Below are positions 8,874 to 17,162 of a stretch of DNA of 64,000 nucleotides, in pieces. The stretch covers positions 5,492,501 through 5,556,500 of the forward strand of contig NZ_CP136422.1 in the NCBI RefSeq assembly GCF_034355335.1. Reading direction: 5' to 3'. Source of the stretch: Blautia coccoides. Its GTDB lineage: Bacteria; Bacillota; Clostridia; Lachnospirales; Lachnospiraceae. How positions within the stretch are numbered: the stretch's first letter is position 1; every line of letters starts with the position of its first letter. The notes beneath the pieces were generated by a model. The model had not been told where the DNA came from, searched no databases, and saw only the letters and a program-made list of their open reading frames with translations. A program made the translations under genes and the position numbers.

Positions 8874-9199
8874 CTCTTAAAAAGTGGCGGCTTCCTCTGT
8901 GTGGGCTTCCCTCAATACCTTTAGTGCCGCAAGCGGGGATTTTGCCAAAACAGCGGCGGTATTTCTCCCTCTGATACCTACAAACCAGCAAAAAGCAAAA
9001 TGGACGTTGATTTGTGGAAATTTCCCCTCATTCCTTACAACACCACGCAAGCCGGAATAGGCGGGAATTTGTGAAAATTTCTTCTCGCCCGCCCTCCACG
9101 GACAGCCTGCATATTTGCCAAACGGGAGAGGGAATTTCTTTCTATCCCCCTTTGCATGGCATAATACTGACGATTTTTGAAAATGCCAAAAATGGGCGC
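8874..9199. other. Gene-free stretch of the nested element
   Basis: No open frame here has a convincing ribosome site or recognisable product. It separates the mobilization operon from the tet-sigma-HTH operon. It contains G-poor runs such as GGGAATTT and GAAAATTT but no clear repeat. Confidence 0.5.
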
Positions 9200-9231
9200 A
9201 AAAAAACAGGAAACCTTTTCTTGATTTCCCG
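9200..9231 (-). terminator. Terminator after the tet-sigma-HTH gene group
   Basis: On the minus strand CGGGAAA and TTTCCTG pair across an 11-base loop, followed directly by seven T. It lies about 30 bases after the HTH gene's stop. Confidence 0.75.
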
Positions 9232-9260
9232 TTTTGGTGTGCCGTTCTATGTAACGGCGG

Positions 9261-9485
9261 TTATTTAGTTTTGGTATATGGCTGTTCATCAAAGCGGAAC
9301 TTGAACAGGGCAGCGACAAGCTGCTGTTTTATGCTGTCCTCGGTATCCCTGTCGATATGCCCGTTTTCAATGGCGGCAATTCGGATACGTTTGCTGTAAT
9401 GCCGTAAAACCTCGTCCACGGCTTCCGGCTCTCCGCTGGTCGCCCGGACAATCGTTTCATAGGGCAAAAGATTCGGATTCCCCAT
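9261..9485 (-). CDS. Small helix-turn-helix protein of conjugative-element type
   Basis: 74 residues (starts MGNPNLLPYETIVRATSGEP). This is the small protein commonly found directly after the sigma factor in Tn916-like and Tn1549-like elements, usually described as a helix-turn-helix domain protein. It resembles the N-terminal part of a sigma-70 region 2 module (a GEPEAVDEVLRHYSKRI helix). It overlaps the sigma-factor gene by 29 bases. A role in regulating transfer or excision is likely, but is inferred from context. Confidence 0.75.
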   Translation of the reverse strand: MGNPNLLPYETIVRATSGEPEAVDEVLRHYSKRIRIAAIENGHIDRDTEDSIKQQLVAALFKFRFDEQPYTKTK

Positions 9486-9960
9486 GCGAAAGTACCTCCA
9501 TTTTCCTTTGCAGGAGTCTTAACGTCCTGCGGATTTGATACCCGGTCGTACTCCGGCAGCGTCCGTACATTTCCCCGATTTCCTGTTGTGTATAATCTCC
9601 GAAAAAGTAAAGGAAAATGATTTCCCGATTTCTCTCCGGCAGAGATAACAGGGCGGCGGCAAGCTCCCCATTGGTGAGGATAACTGTCTGACCGCATATC
9701 GTTATGGGGTATTCTTCATAAGGTGCTTCAAAATATTCGTCCGTTGTTCCTAAAGGGTAAAATTTTTCTTCTGTGAGGTATTCAAGGGATATTTCTTTTT
9801 GTCGCCGTCTGCTCCTGTCACGCCATGCGTTGAGTGCTGCAAAGCGTATGACGGTCTTGCAAAAGCCGTTGAACGTATACATGATGTGTTCTTTGTATGC
9901 TTCGGTGCAAACTGAAAGCCCTTGTTTTTTATTTGTTGTATTTATCCGCTCTTTATTCAA
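9457..9960 (-). CDS. Sigma-70 family regulator of the element
   Basis: 167 residues from the TTG at 9960, which has AAAGGAG eight bases upstream; a longer reading to 10005 starts just after the tet stop and lacks a ribosome site. The C-terminal half carries a sigma region 4-like helix-turn-helix (LPERNREIIFLYFFGDYTQQEIGEMYG). It follows the tetracycline gene by about 50 bases, so tetracycline-released transcription may also raise this protein. That would mirror the coupling of tet expression and transfer in Tn916; this is an inference. It shows no recognisable region 2. Confidence 0.75.
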   Translation of the reverse strand: MNKERINTTNKKQGLSVCTEAYKEHIMYTFNGFCKTVIRFAALNAWRDRSRRRQKEISLEYLTEEKFYPLGTTDEYFEAPYEEYPITICGQTVILTNGELAAALLSLPERNREIIFLYFFGDYTQQEIGEMYGRCRSTTGYQIRRTLRLLQRKMEVLSHGESESFAL

Positions 9961-10011
9961 AATAGGTTCTCCTTTTTTATCAGATTTTTTCTCCATATAA
10001 TGCACAAAAAG

Positions 10012-11931
10012 TTACATTGTCTTTTGAAACATATACCGAATCTTATCTAACCGACTGTTAGGGCGGCGTGGCTGCGATACAAGCTCACCAGAAGTTTCTT
10101 TATACCCTTTTAATTCTGTAAGACAAACACTTCTTCCGTTTGTATAAAAATTCAAATCATTTTTATACTCATTGATACAGCGAGCGGGGATTTCTCCCTT
10201 AAAAATAACTTCATCATTTTCAAGTACAACTGATTCAATCACTGCACAATACTTTGGCGCATCATTGTAAGCCCGTGAAAGATATTCCTGTGGGGCAAAA
10301 AGGGTAAAGGAAAGGTATGGCTCCAAAACCTGTGTTCCTGCCTTTTTCAATGCCTGTTCCAATACAACAGGCGCAAGAAAGCGAAAATCTGCGGGGGTAC
10401 TGACCGGGCTGTAATAAACTCCATAGTCAAAACAAATGCTGCAATCTGTCACTTCCCAACCATATAAGCCTTGCTCCATTCCATAACGCACACCCTCCAT
10501 AACGGCATTTTGAAAACTTTGGCTCAAATAGCCAAGAGATACCTTGCTTTTATACTGGGTTCCGCTTCCGACAGGGAGTGGAGTTACAGTTAAACCAATA
10601 GACGCCCAAAATGGATTCGGCGGCACTTCAATATGAATCGTGTAAGCTGCCTTTTTTAACGGTCTTTCCAAATAAATAACCGTAGGCTCTTTCATAGCCA
10701 CTCTTACATGATACTTTTCTTCCAGCAATGAACAAATAACCTCTAATTGCACCTTTCCCAAAAAAGACAGAATAATCTCACGGGTGGCGGTATCAATTTC
10801 AAAGTGCAAAAGCGGGTCTGTATCGGCAATTTCTATGAGAGCATTCAACAAGGCTTCTCTTTGTTCTGGCTCTTGTGGCTCAACGGTTGTCCGAAGTAAA
10901 GGTGTAGGATTGCCAATCCATGCTTTGCGAGGTAAAAGCTCTTCATTTCCCAAAATGTCATATATTTTTAATGTATCATCGGATAAGATAACAATTTCCC
11001 CCTGACAGGCATGGTCTGCCGAAACAATTTCGCCATTTGTTGGAATGTACATTTCTGTAATCTTTATCTTTTTCTTTTTTGACAGCAAGATTGTATCTCG
11101 TAAATGGAGCGTTCCATGATACAGGCGTAAGTAGGAAAGCCGTTTTTTCCCTTCTGTGTACTCAACCTTAAAAACATACCCACATAATTCAGATTGATTA
11201 TTCTCTGTTCCCGTAACAAAAGTTTCAGTAATTACCTCAATCAATTTTTCCGTTCCTAAATTGTCTTTTGCGCTTCCATGATATACAGGAAACAAAGAAC
11301 AACGTCTGGTTCTCTGGCACTTTTCAAGCTGTAATTCCCGTATGTCCAATGAATCCTCTGAAATATATCTTTCTAATAGTTCATCATTCCCGGAAATAAC
11401 GGAATCCCATTTATCCAAATCAACAATGTCAGTAATATCTACCTTGGGAGATAAGATAACCTCTTGCATGACGATTATATCACTGGTAAGTTTTTCCCTG
11501 ATGTTTTGATAAATACGCTGTAAATCAATCCCGTTTTGGTCTATCTTATTCACATAGATAATTGTCGGAATGTTCATTTTCTGAAGTGCATGGAATAATA
11601 TTCGGGTCTGTGCCTGTACACCGTCTTTTGCTGAAACAACTAAAACAGCTCCGTCAAGGACAGATAAAGAACGATATACTTCGGCTAAAAAATCCATATG
11701 ACCGGGAGTGTCCACGATATTGATTTTATAACCATTCCAGCAAAAAGAAGTAACTGCCGTCTGAATGGTAATTCCCCGCCGCTGCTCTAAAACCATAGTG
11801 TCTGTTCTTGTGGTTCCTTTATCTACACTTCCTTGTTCTGCAATCGCTCCACTGGTGTACAACAGGCTTTCTGTTAAAGTTGTTTTTCCCGCGTCTACAT
11901 GGGCAAGAATGCCAATATTGATTATTTTCAT
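10012..11931 (-). CDS. Ribosomal-protection tetracycline resistance protein (Tet(W)/Tet(O)/Tet(32) group)
   Basis: 639 residues, the usual length for the family. It is a GTPase related to EF-G that frees ribosomes from tetracycline. The GTP-binding motifs are AHVDAGKTT (residues 10-18), DTPGHMDF (about 74-81) and NKID (about 128). The C-terminus [15 protein letters not shown] matches the tip that contacts the ribosome. Parts resemble Tet(W), Tet(O) and Tet(32) by eye, so the class is left open and it may be a mosaic or a divergent allele. It has a strong AAAGGGAGG ribosome site and the classic leader attenuator upstream. The gene lies nearest the right end of the nested element and is its resistance cargo. 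Confidence 0.95.
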   Translation of the reverse strand: MKIINIGILAHVDAGKTTLTESLLYTSGAIAEQGSVDKGTTRTDTMVLEQRRGITIQTAVTSFCWNGYKINIVDTPGHMDFLAEVYRSLSVLDGAVLVVSAKDGVQAQTRILFHALQKMNIPTIIYVNKIDQNGIDLQRIYQNIREKLTSDIIVMQEVILSPKVDITDIVDLDKWDSVISGNDELLERYISEDSLDIRELQLEKCQRTRRCSLFPVYHGSAKDNLGTEKLIEVITETFVTGTENNQSELCGYVFKVEYTEGKKRLSYLRLYHGTLHLRDTILLSKKKKIKITEMYIPTNGEIVSADHACQGEIVILSDDTLKIYDILGNEELLPRKAWIGNPTPLLRTTVEPQEPEQREALLNALIEIADTDPLLHFEIDTATREIILSFLGKVQLEVICSLLEEKYHVRVAMKEPTVIYLERPLKKAAYTIHIEVPPNPFWASIGLTVTPLPVGSGTQYKSKVSLGYLSQSFQNAVMEGVRYGMEQGLYGWEVTDCSICFDYGVYYSPVSTPADFRFLAPVVLEQALKKAGTQVLEPYLSFTLFAPQEYLSRAYNDAPKYCAVIESVVLENDEVIFKGEIPARCINEYKNDLNFYTNGRSVCLTELKGYKETSGELVSQPRRPNSRLDKIRYMFQKTM

Positions 11932-11970
11932 GTGATTGTCCTCCCTTTACAAGCCCAAAAGGGCATAAAA

Positions 11971-12005
11971 ATCCCCAGCAGTAAAATACTTTTACCACTG
12001 GGGAT
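11971..12005 (-). promoter_or_regulatory. Attenuator hairpin upstream of tet
   Basis: ATCCCCAG pairs with CTGGGGAT, and inside it GTAAAA pairs with TTTTAC. On the minus strand the stem is followed by TTTTT, so it can stop transcription. The leader peptide ends in its 5' arm. A second small hairpin (GCCC/GGGC, 11953-11964) lies before the ribosome site. This matches the known arrangement in ribosomal-protection tet genes. Confidence 0.8.
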
Positions 12006-12036
12006 TACAGTTTGCGGACATACACATATACAGCAT
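11992..12036 (-). CDS. Leader peptide of the tetracycline resistance gene
   Basis: A 14-residue frame (MLYMCMSANCNPQW) ends inside the attenuator hairpin that precedes tet. Leader peptides of this kind occur upstream of tet(M), tet(O) and tet(W). Ribosome progress through the leader decides whether the terminator hairpin forms. It is too short for standard gene finding. Confidence 0.75.
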   Translation of the reverse strand: MLYMCMSANCNPQW

Positions 12037-12328
12037 ACACCTACTAGTGATTGCTGTTCTTTTTCAGATATGTCAAAATTGATAAGGCAAAAGTATTCTT
12101 AAATTGGGTACAAAAAACCAAGCCCCCTTATTTAGGGACATTCAAAATTCTTTGAACCCACTATTTGATTGAAGATTTATTTAAGAATACCTTGCCGCAT
12201 ATTTTTTACTCCTTTTTTGGAATGAAGCTATTATAGCACATCAATTTTAGAAAAGAAAGTAGAAAAAGGAAAAATACTTTGTACACCATAAGAAAGATGT
12301 AATGAGTGAGAGGTTTCGTAGTCATCGA

Positions 12329-12490
12329 CATTGTGGGAATGTGTATAACTGGCTGCCTTATGGAGTTGTGGGTAACTCTGTTTACAGGACGTGGGAAAGC
12401 TGCATTTTAGCTTTTCCATGTGCTGTGAATAGAGTTATCCATGACGGAATAGCCTGTTATGCACATTTCCACAATGCTTGTTTTTTGGTC
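12329..12490 (+). ncRNA. Long near-palindromic hairpin, candidate RNA or ssDNA structure
   Basis: Positions 12329-12476 form one long foldback. The outer stem pairs 12329-12354 with 12451-12476. The inner stem pairs about 12370-12400 with 12410-12440, with a short apical loop near 12403-12408. Seven of the nine imperfect positions are G-T/G-U wobbles when the plus strand folds; on the minus strand the same positions are A-C mismatches. The 3' arm is followed by CTTG and six T, like a terminator. This points to a plus-strand RNA or single-stranded DNA structure. No known RNA family was recognised. Confidence 0.5.
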
Positions 12491-12553
12491 TTTGGTTTCT
12501 TTGCTTCGGAATAGTGTGGTGCTGGCGGTCTATCTCTTGTTTTCGGTTGCTTG

Positions 12554-12573
12554 CTTCTTTACTGTACATGAGC
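12554..12573 (-). repeat. Right terminal inverted repeat of the nested element
   Basis: On the minus strand this reads GCTCATGT, four unmatched bases, then TAAAGAAG, matching the left end at 16 of 20 positions. It lies just inside the second copy of the TTTGC core (12575-12579). Confidence 0.8.
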
Positions 12574-12699
12574 ATTTGCGCCGGGGTTGTCATTGCCATA
12601 ACCTTCCAGAAGGTTGATGACACCCCATACGCCAAGACCCGCCCCGATTGCTACGACCAGGGTCTTCAGAGTAGTAATTGCACTGGTAAAAAATGCCAT
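12559..12699 (-). pseudogene. maff2, 5' fragment (interrupted by nested element)
   Basis: The N-terminal part of a Maff2-type small membrane protein. It starts MAFFTSAITTLKTL at 12699, with one hydrophobic helix (VVAIGAGLGVWGVINLL), and reaches the junction after NPGA. It then reads four foreign codons into the nested element before a stop at 12559. The rest of the gene is at 2464-2559. The 46-residue product could still be made but lacks the second helix. Confidence 0.85.
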
Positions 12700-12746
12700 A
12701 TAAATCACCAAAACTAACTTTGCCGGGTGTAACCGGGAATGAAAAA

Positions 12747-12766
12747 CGCCGGTAACAATACCGGCG
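12747..12766 (-). terminator. Terminator between virD4 and maff2
   Basis: CGCCGGT and ACCGGCG form a perfect 7-bp stem with a 6-base loop. On the minus strand it is followed by TTTTT. It lies directly after the virD4 stop, so maff2 and the channel genes probably depend on partial read-through or a separate promoter. Confidence 0.75.
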
Positions 12767-12773
12767 CACCCTG

Positions 12774-14699
12774 TTAGTTATTCCTTTCCTCATTATTTTC
12801 CTGCTCATTCCCGTCTTCTGAAAGATCCATTTCCATCACTTCCACCTCATCATCAGATTTCGGTGAGTACTTCGGATCCAGTTCCTTTTCCACCTTAAAC
12901 CGGTTCTTCTCGCTGTAATCCGCAAGGAGCCGGTAATTGGGGTGTTTGGTTATATCGTATTTGTCCGAATAGAACGGACGGACACCACGGATCTGCAGGA
13001 TGCATTTCCCGCCGTCCATGACTGCGATCTCATCCTCCGTCATCAGCTGTTTCCCGGTTTTCTGGTAATTCAGCCCGAATGACTTCTGGTTGCTGCGTGT
13101 TTCCGAAGTGTTGTAAAGGTCAATCGTCTCCTTTCCCAGAAGCTCACTCATCTCTTTCAGGGTGGTCTTTTCCTTACCCCCAAGGAACAGCATCGTGTCA
13201 CAATTCCCCAGAATTGTATCCGCACTATCCTTGTACATTGCCTTCAGCTGGCTCTGCGACTGCAAAATAATAGAAGCAGAGATTTCCCTGCTTCGGATAG
13301 TGGCAATCAGCTTATCAAACTGAGGAATCTGCCCGATGTTGGCAAACTCATCGCAGATAACCCGCACATGGACTGGCAGCCTGCCGCCATATTGATCATC
13401 TGCCTTATCACAGAGCAGGTTGAAAAGCTGGGACTGCAGCATGGCGATCACAAAGTTAAAGGTGGTATCTGTATCTGACATAATCAGAAACAACGCCGTC
13501 TTCCGGTCTCCCACCTTATCCAGTTCCATCTCATCATAGCTCATGATCTCCCGAAGCTCGGCAATATCAAACGGAGCCAGTCTGGCACCGCAGCTGATCA
13601 GGATAGATTTTGCTGTCTTACCTGCCGCCAGCTTGTATTTCTTATACTGACGTACCGCAAAGTGTTCCGGATTCCTTTTTTCCAGATCCTCAAACAGCAT
13701 ATCCACTGGATTTTTGTAATTCTCGTCATCCTCCCTGGTCTCACTTTCATTCAGAAGGTCGATCAGGGTGTTCATGTTCTTCTCGTCCTCGTCCCCTTCA
13801 TACCAGATCAGGGCAATCAGTGCCGTGTACAGCAGTTTTTCTGCTTTGACCCAGAAATCCTCGGTTGCCTTTTCCCCTTCCCCTTTGGTGTTGGCAATGA
13901 TAACCGTCACCAGTTTCAGGATATCTTTTTCAGTTTTCAGGTAGGCAAACGGATTGTAATGAAGTGATTTGGAAAAGTTTATAGTATTTAAAACCTTTAT
14001 CACATAAGGCTCATGCACCACCTTCCCGGATTTATCTTTCACAACATTTCCATGCTTGTCTCTCTTTGGCGGTCCTTTGGCTAACATCTTCCCGCATTCT
14101 TCGATCAGTGTTCCCTTCGGGTCTGTGATGACCATGGAACAGTTCATCATCATAATAGAGACCTTTACGAAAAACCTTGTTTTTCCACTACCGGAACCGC
14201 CGATGACGCAGATGTTTTTATTTCTGGCAAACTTTGGGTTCTTCGGACGGCTCTCCATGGTAATGGATTCTGTTGCCGTCAGCGGAATGTTCATCCAGAA
14301 ATCATCTGCCATAAATGGTTTGATGTCTTCCGCTGTTCCCCACCTGGCAGAACCATACTCCACTCCTTTTCGGATTTTTTTTGCATCTGCCTGTTTCTGC
14401 CAGACCAGAATCTTCACAACTGCCGCAATCCCGGCTCCCACCAGAACATCCCTGTAGTAAAGACTTGGCAGGAACCCGGTCAAAATCCGGTCAGCGTGTT
14501 CCATGGCATATAATAGTTTGTTTCCCATATCTGCCCCGGGACTTGCCCGGTACAAACAGGATGCCCTGTCTGCAAACAAAAAGATGAACAGGTACGGAAA
14601 ATTGATGAGAATAAGCTTTTTCATATCCAAAGCGGACAGCGTAACTCTGGCTTTTGCTTTCAGCTTGTTGGTCAGACCCCCTATCGTGAGTTTTCTCAC
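12774..14699 (-). CDS. VirD4/TraG-type coupling protein
   Basis: 641 residues. Two N-terminal membrane segments (about residues 30-45 and 84-100) are followed by an ATPase domain. Walker A is GGSGSGKT at about residues 167-174. The Walker B-like region is VRVICDEFANIGQIP, typical of VirD4/TcpA-family proteins. The C-terminus is acidic (SEDGNEQENNEE). Coupling proteins deliver the relaxosome to the channel. The gene overlaps pcfB by four bases; PcfB-VirD4 pairs work together in Gram-positive conjugation. This copy belongs to the outer ICE and could also serve the nested element's relaxase. Confidence 0.93.
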   Translation of the reverse strand: MRKLTIGGLTNKLKAKARVTLSALDMKKLILINFPYLFIFLFADRASCLYRASPGADMGNKLLYAMEHADRILTGFLPSLYYRDVLVGAGIAAVVKILVWQKQADAKKIRKGVEYGSARWGTAEDIKPFMADDFWMNIPLTATESITMESRPKNPKFARNKNICVIGGSGSGKTRFFVKVSIMMMNCSMVITDPKGTLIEECGKMLAKGPPKRDKHGNVVKDKSGKVVHEPYVIKVLNTINFSKSLHYNPFAYLKTEKDILKLVTVIIANTKGEGEKATEDFWVKAEKLLYTALIALIWYEGDEDEKNMNTLIDLLNESETREDDENYKNPVDMLFEDLEKRNPEHFAVRQYKKYKLAAGKTAKSILISCGARLAPFDIAELREIMSYDEMELDKVGDRKTALFLIMSDTDTTFNFVIAMLQSQLFNLLCDKADDQYGGRLPVHVRVICDEFANIGQIPQFDKLIATIRSREISASIILQSQSQLKAMYKDSADTILGNCDTMLFLGGKEKTTLKEMSELLGKETIDLYNTSETRSNQKSFGLNYQKTGKQLMTEDEIAVMDGGKCILQIRGVRPFYSDKYDITKHPNYRLLADYSEKNRFKVEKELDPKYSPKSDDEVEVMEMDLSEDGNEQENNEERNN

Positions 14700-15187
14700 C
14701 GGGATACCTCCTGATGCTTATTCCTGGCTTTGCCCTTCGCCTTCCCTGCAACAATACTTCTGTATGCTGCCAGACGTTTGTGGATGGAAGGGCGGTTCGC
14801 CTTTTGGATCTCTTTCTGGGAAAATTCACGGAAAGCAGCGGTGATCGCATCCTGGTCACGTCCCTTAAAGAACACCATATAAACCGGCGGATCTTTGGTC
14901 TTATCCTTTTTCAGGGCATAATTGATCCCGTATTTCCTGGCATACCGTTCAAAAGACTTGATATTCTTGGGTGTGATCTCAATGTTCGTCATTCCGGCAT
15001 TCTGCTTTGCCAGCTCCTTTACCGTGATTTTCCCCTGTTTCGGCTGATTTTTCTGTGCTTTCTTCTCAGCACTTTTCTGTTTCTGATGCCGTAGATATGC
15101 GGCAATCACTTTTTTCAGCACATCTGCCGTCATTTTTGTGGTACGCACACAAAAAGTCACCGTTTTCTGTGTTACTTCTTCCTGCAT
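14696..15187 (-). CDS. PcfB family conjugation protein (DUF3801)
   Basis: 163 residues starting at an ATG with AAAGGAGGG upstream. The core KNIKSFERYARKYGINYALKKD followed by VYMVFFKGRDQDAITAAF is characteristic of PcfB. PcfB acts with the VirD4-type protein PcfC in pCF10-like systems as a substrate adaptor. The C-terminus is strongly basic. It overlaps virD4 by four bases (translational coupling). Confidence 0.9.
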   Translation of the reverse strand: MQEEVTQKTVTFCVRTTKMTADVLKKVIAAYLRHQKQKSAEKKAQKNQPKQGKITVKELAKQNAGMTNIEITPKNIKSFERYARKYGINYALKKDKTKDPPVYMVFFKGRDQDAITAAFREFSQKEIQKANRPSIHKRLAAYRSIVAGKAKGKARNKHQEVSR

Positions 15188-15256
15188 GAATTTCCCTCCT
15201 TTCAGCGTATTACGTGCTGTCCCATATTGAAATCATGACAACCACCACCTTTCCGA

Positions 15257-16003
15257 TTATTCCTCTTCCTGATCTTCAAACAAAGCTCGGAAGTATTCTT
15301 TGCCTTTTGGAGTAATCAGCGTCTGAGAACCCAAGTGTCCATTATTAAAAAAATCCCTGACAATAAACAGGGATTCATTCTTAGGTACCGCATAAGGGAG
15401 AAGTGTACCTGACGGACTTCGATATAAAAAACTGCCTTTTAAAAGAAACTTCACGAATTTCCGTTCAGGTACTCCAATTTCTTTTGCTGTTGTTCGTATA
15501 TTTGAGCATTCTCCTTTGACCATAAAGTGATCAAAATAATTTGCCTTCGGTTGAAGGTCATTAATCTGGCTCTGCAGTTCTCTATTCCTATTGTTCTCAT
15601 CCAATAACCTTTGCGCAAATTCCAGAAGTATCTCCGGATTATTGCGTACACTTTCCAAAAGATCACTGGACATATATCCGCCTGTCTTTCGTATCGCTGG
15701 TAAAATTTCATCAAATACCCAACTTTCAAAACGCTGTGCAGAGGGCAGATGGCTCTTTGTAATCAGTCGATACACATCTCCTTCAGGAATAAATGTCATC
15801 GTTTGTACTCCACCAGCTGTAAGGGCGCCCTTTTTCAGGGCTCCCTTGCAATGCATGTTTATTGCATTTCTTGGTTTTGAATAACCCAGGGCAAAAGCCA
15901 CATCTGTGCCACAAAATAAAAGTCTTCCCTGATCTTCAATTACCCGAATTGCACCAAACTCGGTATTATGAAATTCTGTTACTTTACATGTCGCCTGCTC
16001 CAT
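15257..16003 (-). CDS. Phage-type antirepressor (BRO-N plus KilAC-like)
   Basis: 248 residues. The N-terminal BRO domain (about residues 1-110) has FGAIRVIEDQGRLLFCGTDVA and ESWVFDEILPAIRKTGGY. The C-terminal half (about 140-245) resembles the KilAC/ANT DNA-binding domain of phage antirepressors. Such proteins control phage or ICE gene switches. The gene begins inside the end of the preceding hypothetical gene (20-base overlap). Which repressor it would counter is not visible in the window. Confidence 0.85.
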   Translation of the reverse strand: MEQATCKVTEFHNTEFGAIRVIEDQGRLLFCGTDVAFALGYSKPRNAINMHCKGALKKGALTAGGVQTMTFIPEGDVYRLITKSHLPSAQRFESWVFDEILPAIRKTGGYMSSDLLESVRNNPEILLEFAQRLLDENNRNRELQSQINDLQPKANYFDHFMVKGECSNIRTTAKEIGVPERKFVKFLLKGSFLYRSPSGTLLPYAVPKNESLFIVRDFFNNGHLGSQTLITPKGKEYFRALFEDQEEE

Positions 16004-16412
16004 CTTCCGATCCCCCAGTCATAAATCTCATAAAATTATCAATGATCTGATCTCTTGTCGCATTTGCCACTTCGACAATAAATGCCATAAGATACTCTGA
16101 CAGATAATCGCTAAATTCATCATCATCCAGGGCTTCTCCCACCATCCATAAGTGTTCTTCGACGCAGGCAGCTTCTCTTCCGATGATATACGTAATGGAT
16201 CTTGAAAAAATCGTATCTGAATAAATCAGCCATGCACAGAATATCCGGTTTAAATGAGATTCCATTTCCCATGTGTTGTCTATATTCTCCTTCATAATCT
16301 TTGCTGTCAGTGCCGCAGTTCTTTGTGCATCCCGGAGGACATTCTCCTCCACCAGGTTTCCTTCACTGTCAACAAATCCCATTGCAAATAATTCCATAAA
16401 ATATTTTCTCAT
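15984..16412 (-). CDS. Hypothetical ICE protein
   Basis: 142 residues, acidic, predicted mostly helical, without membrane segments. I do not recognise a family. A start at 16412 is supported by AAAGGGGAC upstream. It lies between ssb and the antirepressor in the ICE, in the same orientation, and ends by overlapping the antirepressor start, so it is probably co-expressed with that gene. Confidence 0.6.
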   Translation of the reverse strand: MRKYFMELFAMGFVDSEGNLVEENVLRDAQRTAALTAKIMKENIDNTWEMESHLNRIFCAWLIYSDTIFSRSITYIIGREAACVEEHLWMVGEALDDDEFSDYLSEYLMAFIVEVANATRDQIIDNFMRFMTGGSEDGAGDM

Positions 16413-16430
16413 GTTCTAAGTCCCCTTTCT

Positions 16431-16844
16431 TTAACGAAATGGCATTTCCTGTTCCATTTCTTCTGGTATTTCAAATGGAATGTTTGCCCTTTTTGCAGGC
16501 TCAAATCCCTCACCACCAGATTCTCTCTTTGATTTGGATTCAGCAAATTCCATTGTATCCATAATGATTTCTGTGAAATAAGATGCGGTTCCATTTTCCT
16601 CGTTTTTTACCTGAGAGATGACCAATTCACCGCAAATCGTAACCTTTGTCCCCTTTTCCAGATACTTCTGTACAAATCCTGCGTTGCCTCCGTATGCAGT
16701 AACCATAACGACAAATGCTTTATTTGTATGGTTTCTTCTTACTACCAACGGAAACCTTGCCACTTCTGTCTCTCCCTTTTGAGTCGTGATTTCCCGGATC
16801 TCCGGAGCTTTGGCAAGTCTTCCAATTAATGTAATTGAGTTCAT
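16431..16844 (-). CDS. ssb: Single-stranded DNA-binding protein
   Basis: 137 residues. The N-terminus MNSITLIGRLAKAPEIREI, the internal FPLVVRR and the strand region GTKVTICGELVISQV are those of SSB OB-fold proteins. The C-terminus ends in MPFR rather than the canonical DDDIPF tip, as in many plasmid SSBs. It would coat single-stranded ICE DNA during transfer or replication. A clear GGAGG precedes the ATG, and a terminator-like hairpin sits just upstream. Confidence 0.92.
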   Translation of the reverse strand: MNSITLIGRLAKAPEIREITTQKGETEVARFPLVVRRNHTNKAFVVMVTAYGGNAGFVQKYLEKGTKVTICGELVISQVKNEENGTASYFTEIIMDTMEFAESKSKRESGGEGFEPAKRANIPFEIPEEMEQEMPFR

Positions 16845-16881
16845 AAGCTTTTCCTCCTAACCTTAGCGCATTAAATGCACC

Positions 16882-16911
16882 AAAAAATGAGGAACGGAGT
16901 CGAACCGTTCC
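16882..16911 (-). terminator. Terminator-like hairpin upstream of ssb
   Basis: On the minus strand GGAACGG and CCGTTCC form a 7-bp stem with loop TTCGACT, followed by TCATTTTTT. It lies between the 44-residue ORF and ssb. The loop looks like a tRNA T-arm, but no other tRNA part is present. Confidence 0.65.
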
Positions 16912-17027
16912 CCACTTACGCAGGATTTCTCCTGCAATATAGGAAATATAGTATTCGCATTTTGGCTTGTCTGTACATATACATCTGATTGTCATCATTT
17001 CAGATGACCCGGCTGCTGTATGAGCAG

Positions 17028-17162
17028 TCACAGTCCCCTGTTTCGGCAGAGGTCCTGCACCTTTCTGGTGGTCTCATTATAAGCTTCGCTCTTCCGTATC
17101 CGATACGGAGTCTTCGCCTGCACGAGCCGGTCATAAATCGATCCGGTAAGCCTGTTAATCAA
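17028..17162 (-). CDS. Small basic ORF upstream of ssb
   Basis: 44 residues from a TTG at 17162 with AAAGGAG upstream, beginning MINRLTGSIYDRLVQ. The product is strongly basic (many Arg/Lys) and has no hydrophobic segment. The ribosome site and the protein-like composition support a real gene, but I do not recognise it. A small regulator or nucleic-acid-binding protein is a guess. The same DNA also contains several short hairpins, for example around 17101-17115, so part of the signal could be RNA structure. Confidence 0.45.
   Translation of the reverse strand: MINRLTGSIYDRLVQAKTPYRIRKSEAYNETTRKVQDLCRNRGL

Larger units (their letters stand above)
2560..12579. mobile_element. Nested mobilizable element with tetracycline resistance, inserted in maff2
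   Basis: About 10.0 kb separates the two halves of maff2. Both junctions carry the pentamer TTTGC (plus strand 2555-2559 and 12575-12579), consistent with a crossover core of a serine recombinase. Just inside each end is an imperfect inverted repeat. The content is self-consistent: large serine recombinase, TnpW-like protein, DnaC-like and DnaD-like replication proteins, relaxase with MobC and an oriT-like palindrome, sigma factor, HTH protein and a tetracycline resistance gene. It has no mating-channel genes, so it is mobilizable rather than self-transmissible and could use the host ICE's channel. The layout resembles Tn4451/Tn5397-type elements. Confidence 0.9.

Noticed and set aside
12231..12635. 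Short minus-strand frames next to the long hairpin
   Set aside because: They come from the inverted-repeat DNA and have no ribosome sites.
16882..16911. tRNA-like T-arm upstream of ssb
   Set aside because: The loop TTCGACT looks like a tRNA T-loop, but the stem is 7 bp and there is no anticodon or acceptor arm. It is better explained as a terminator.
16720..17031. Open frame overlapping ssb (103 residues)
   Set aside because: It runs into the ssb gene in a different frame and crosses a terminator-like hairpin. ssb has its own strong ribosome site.
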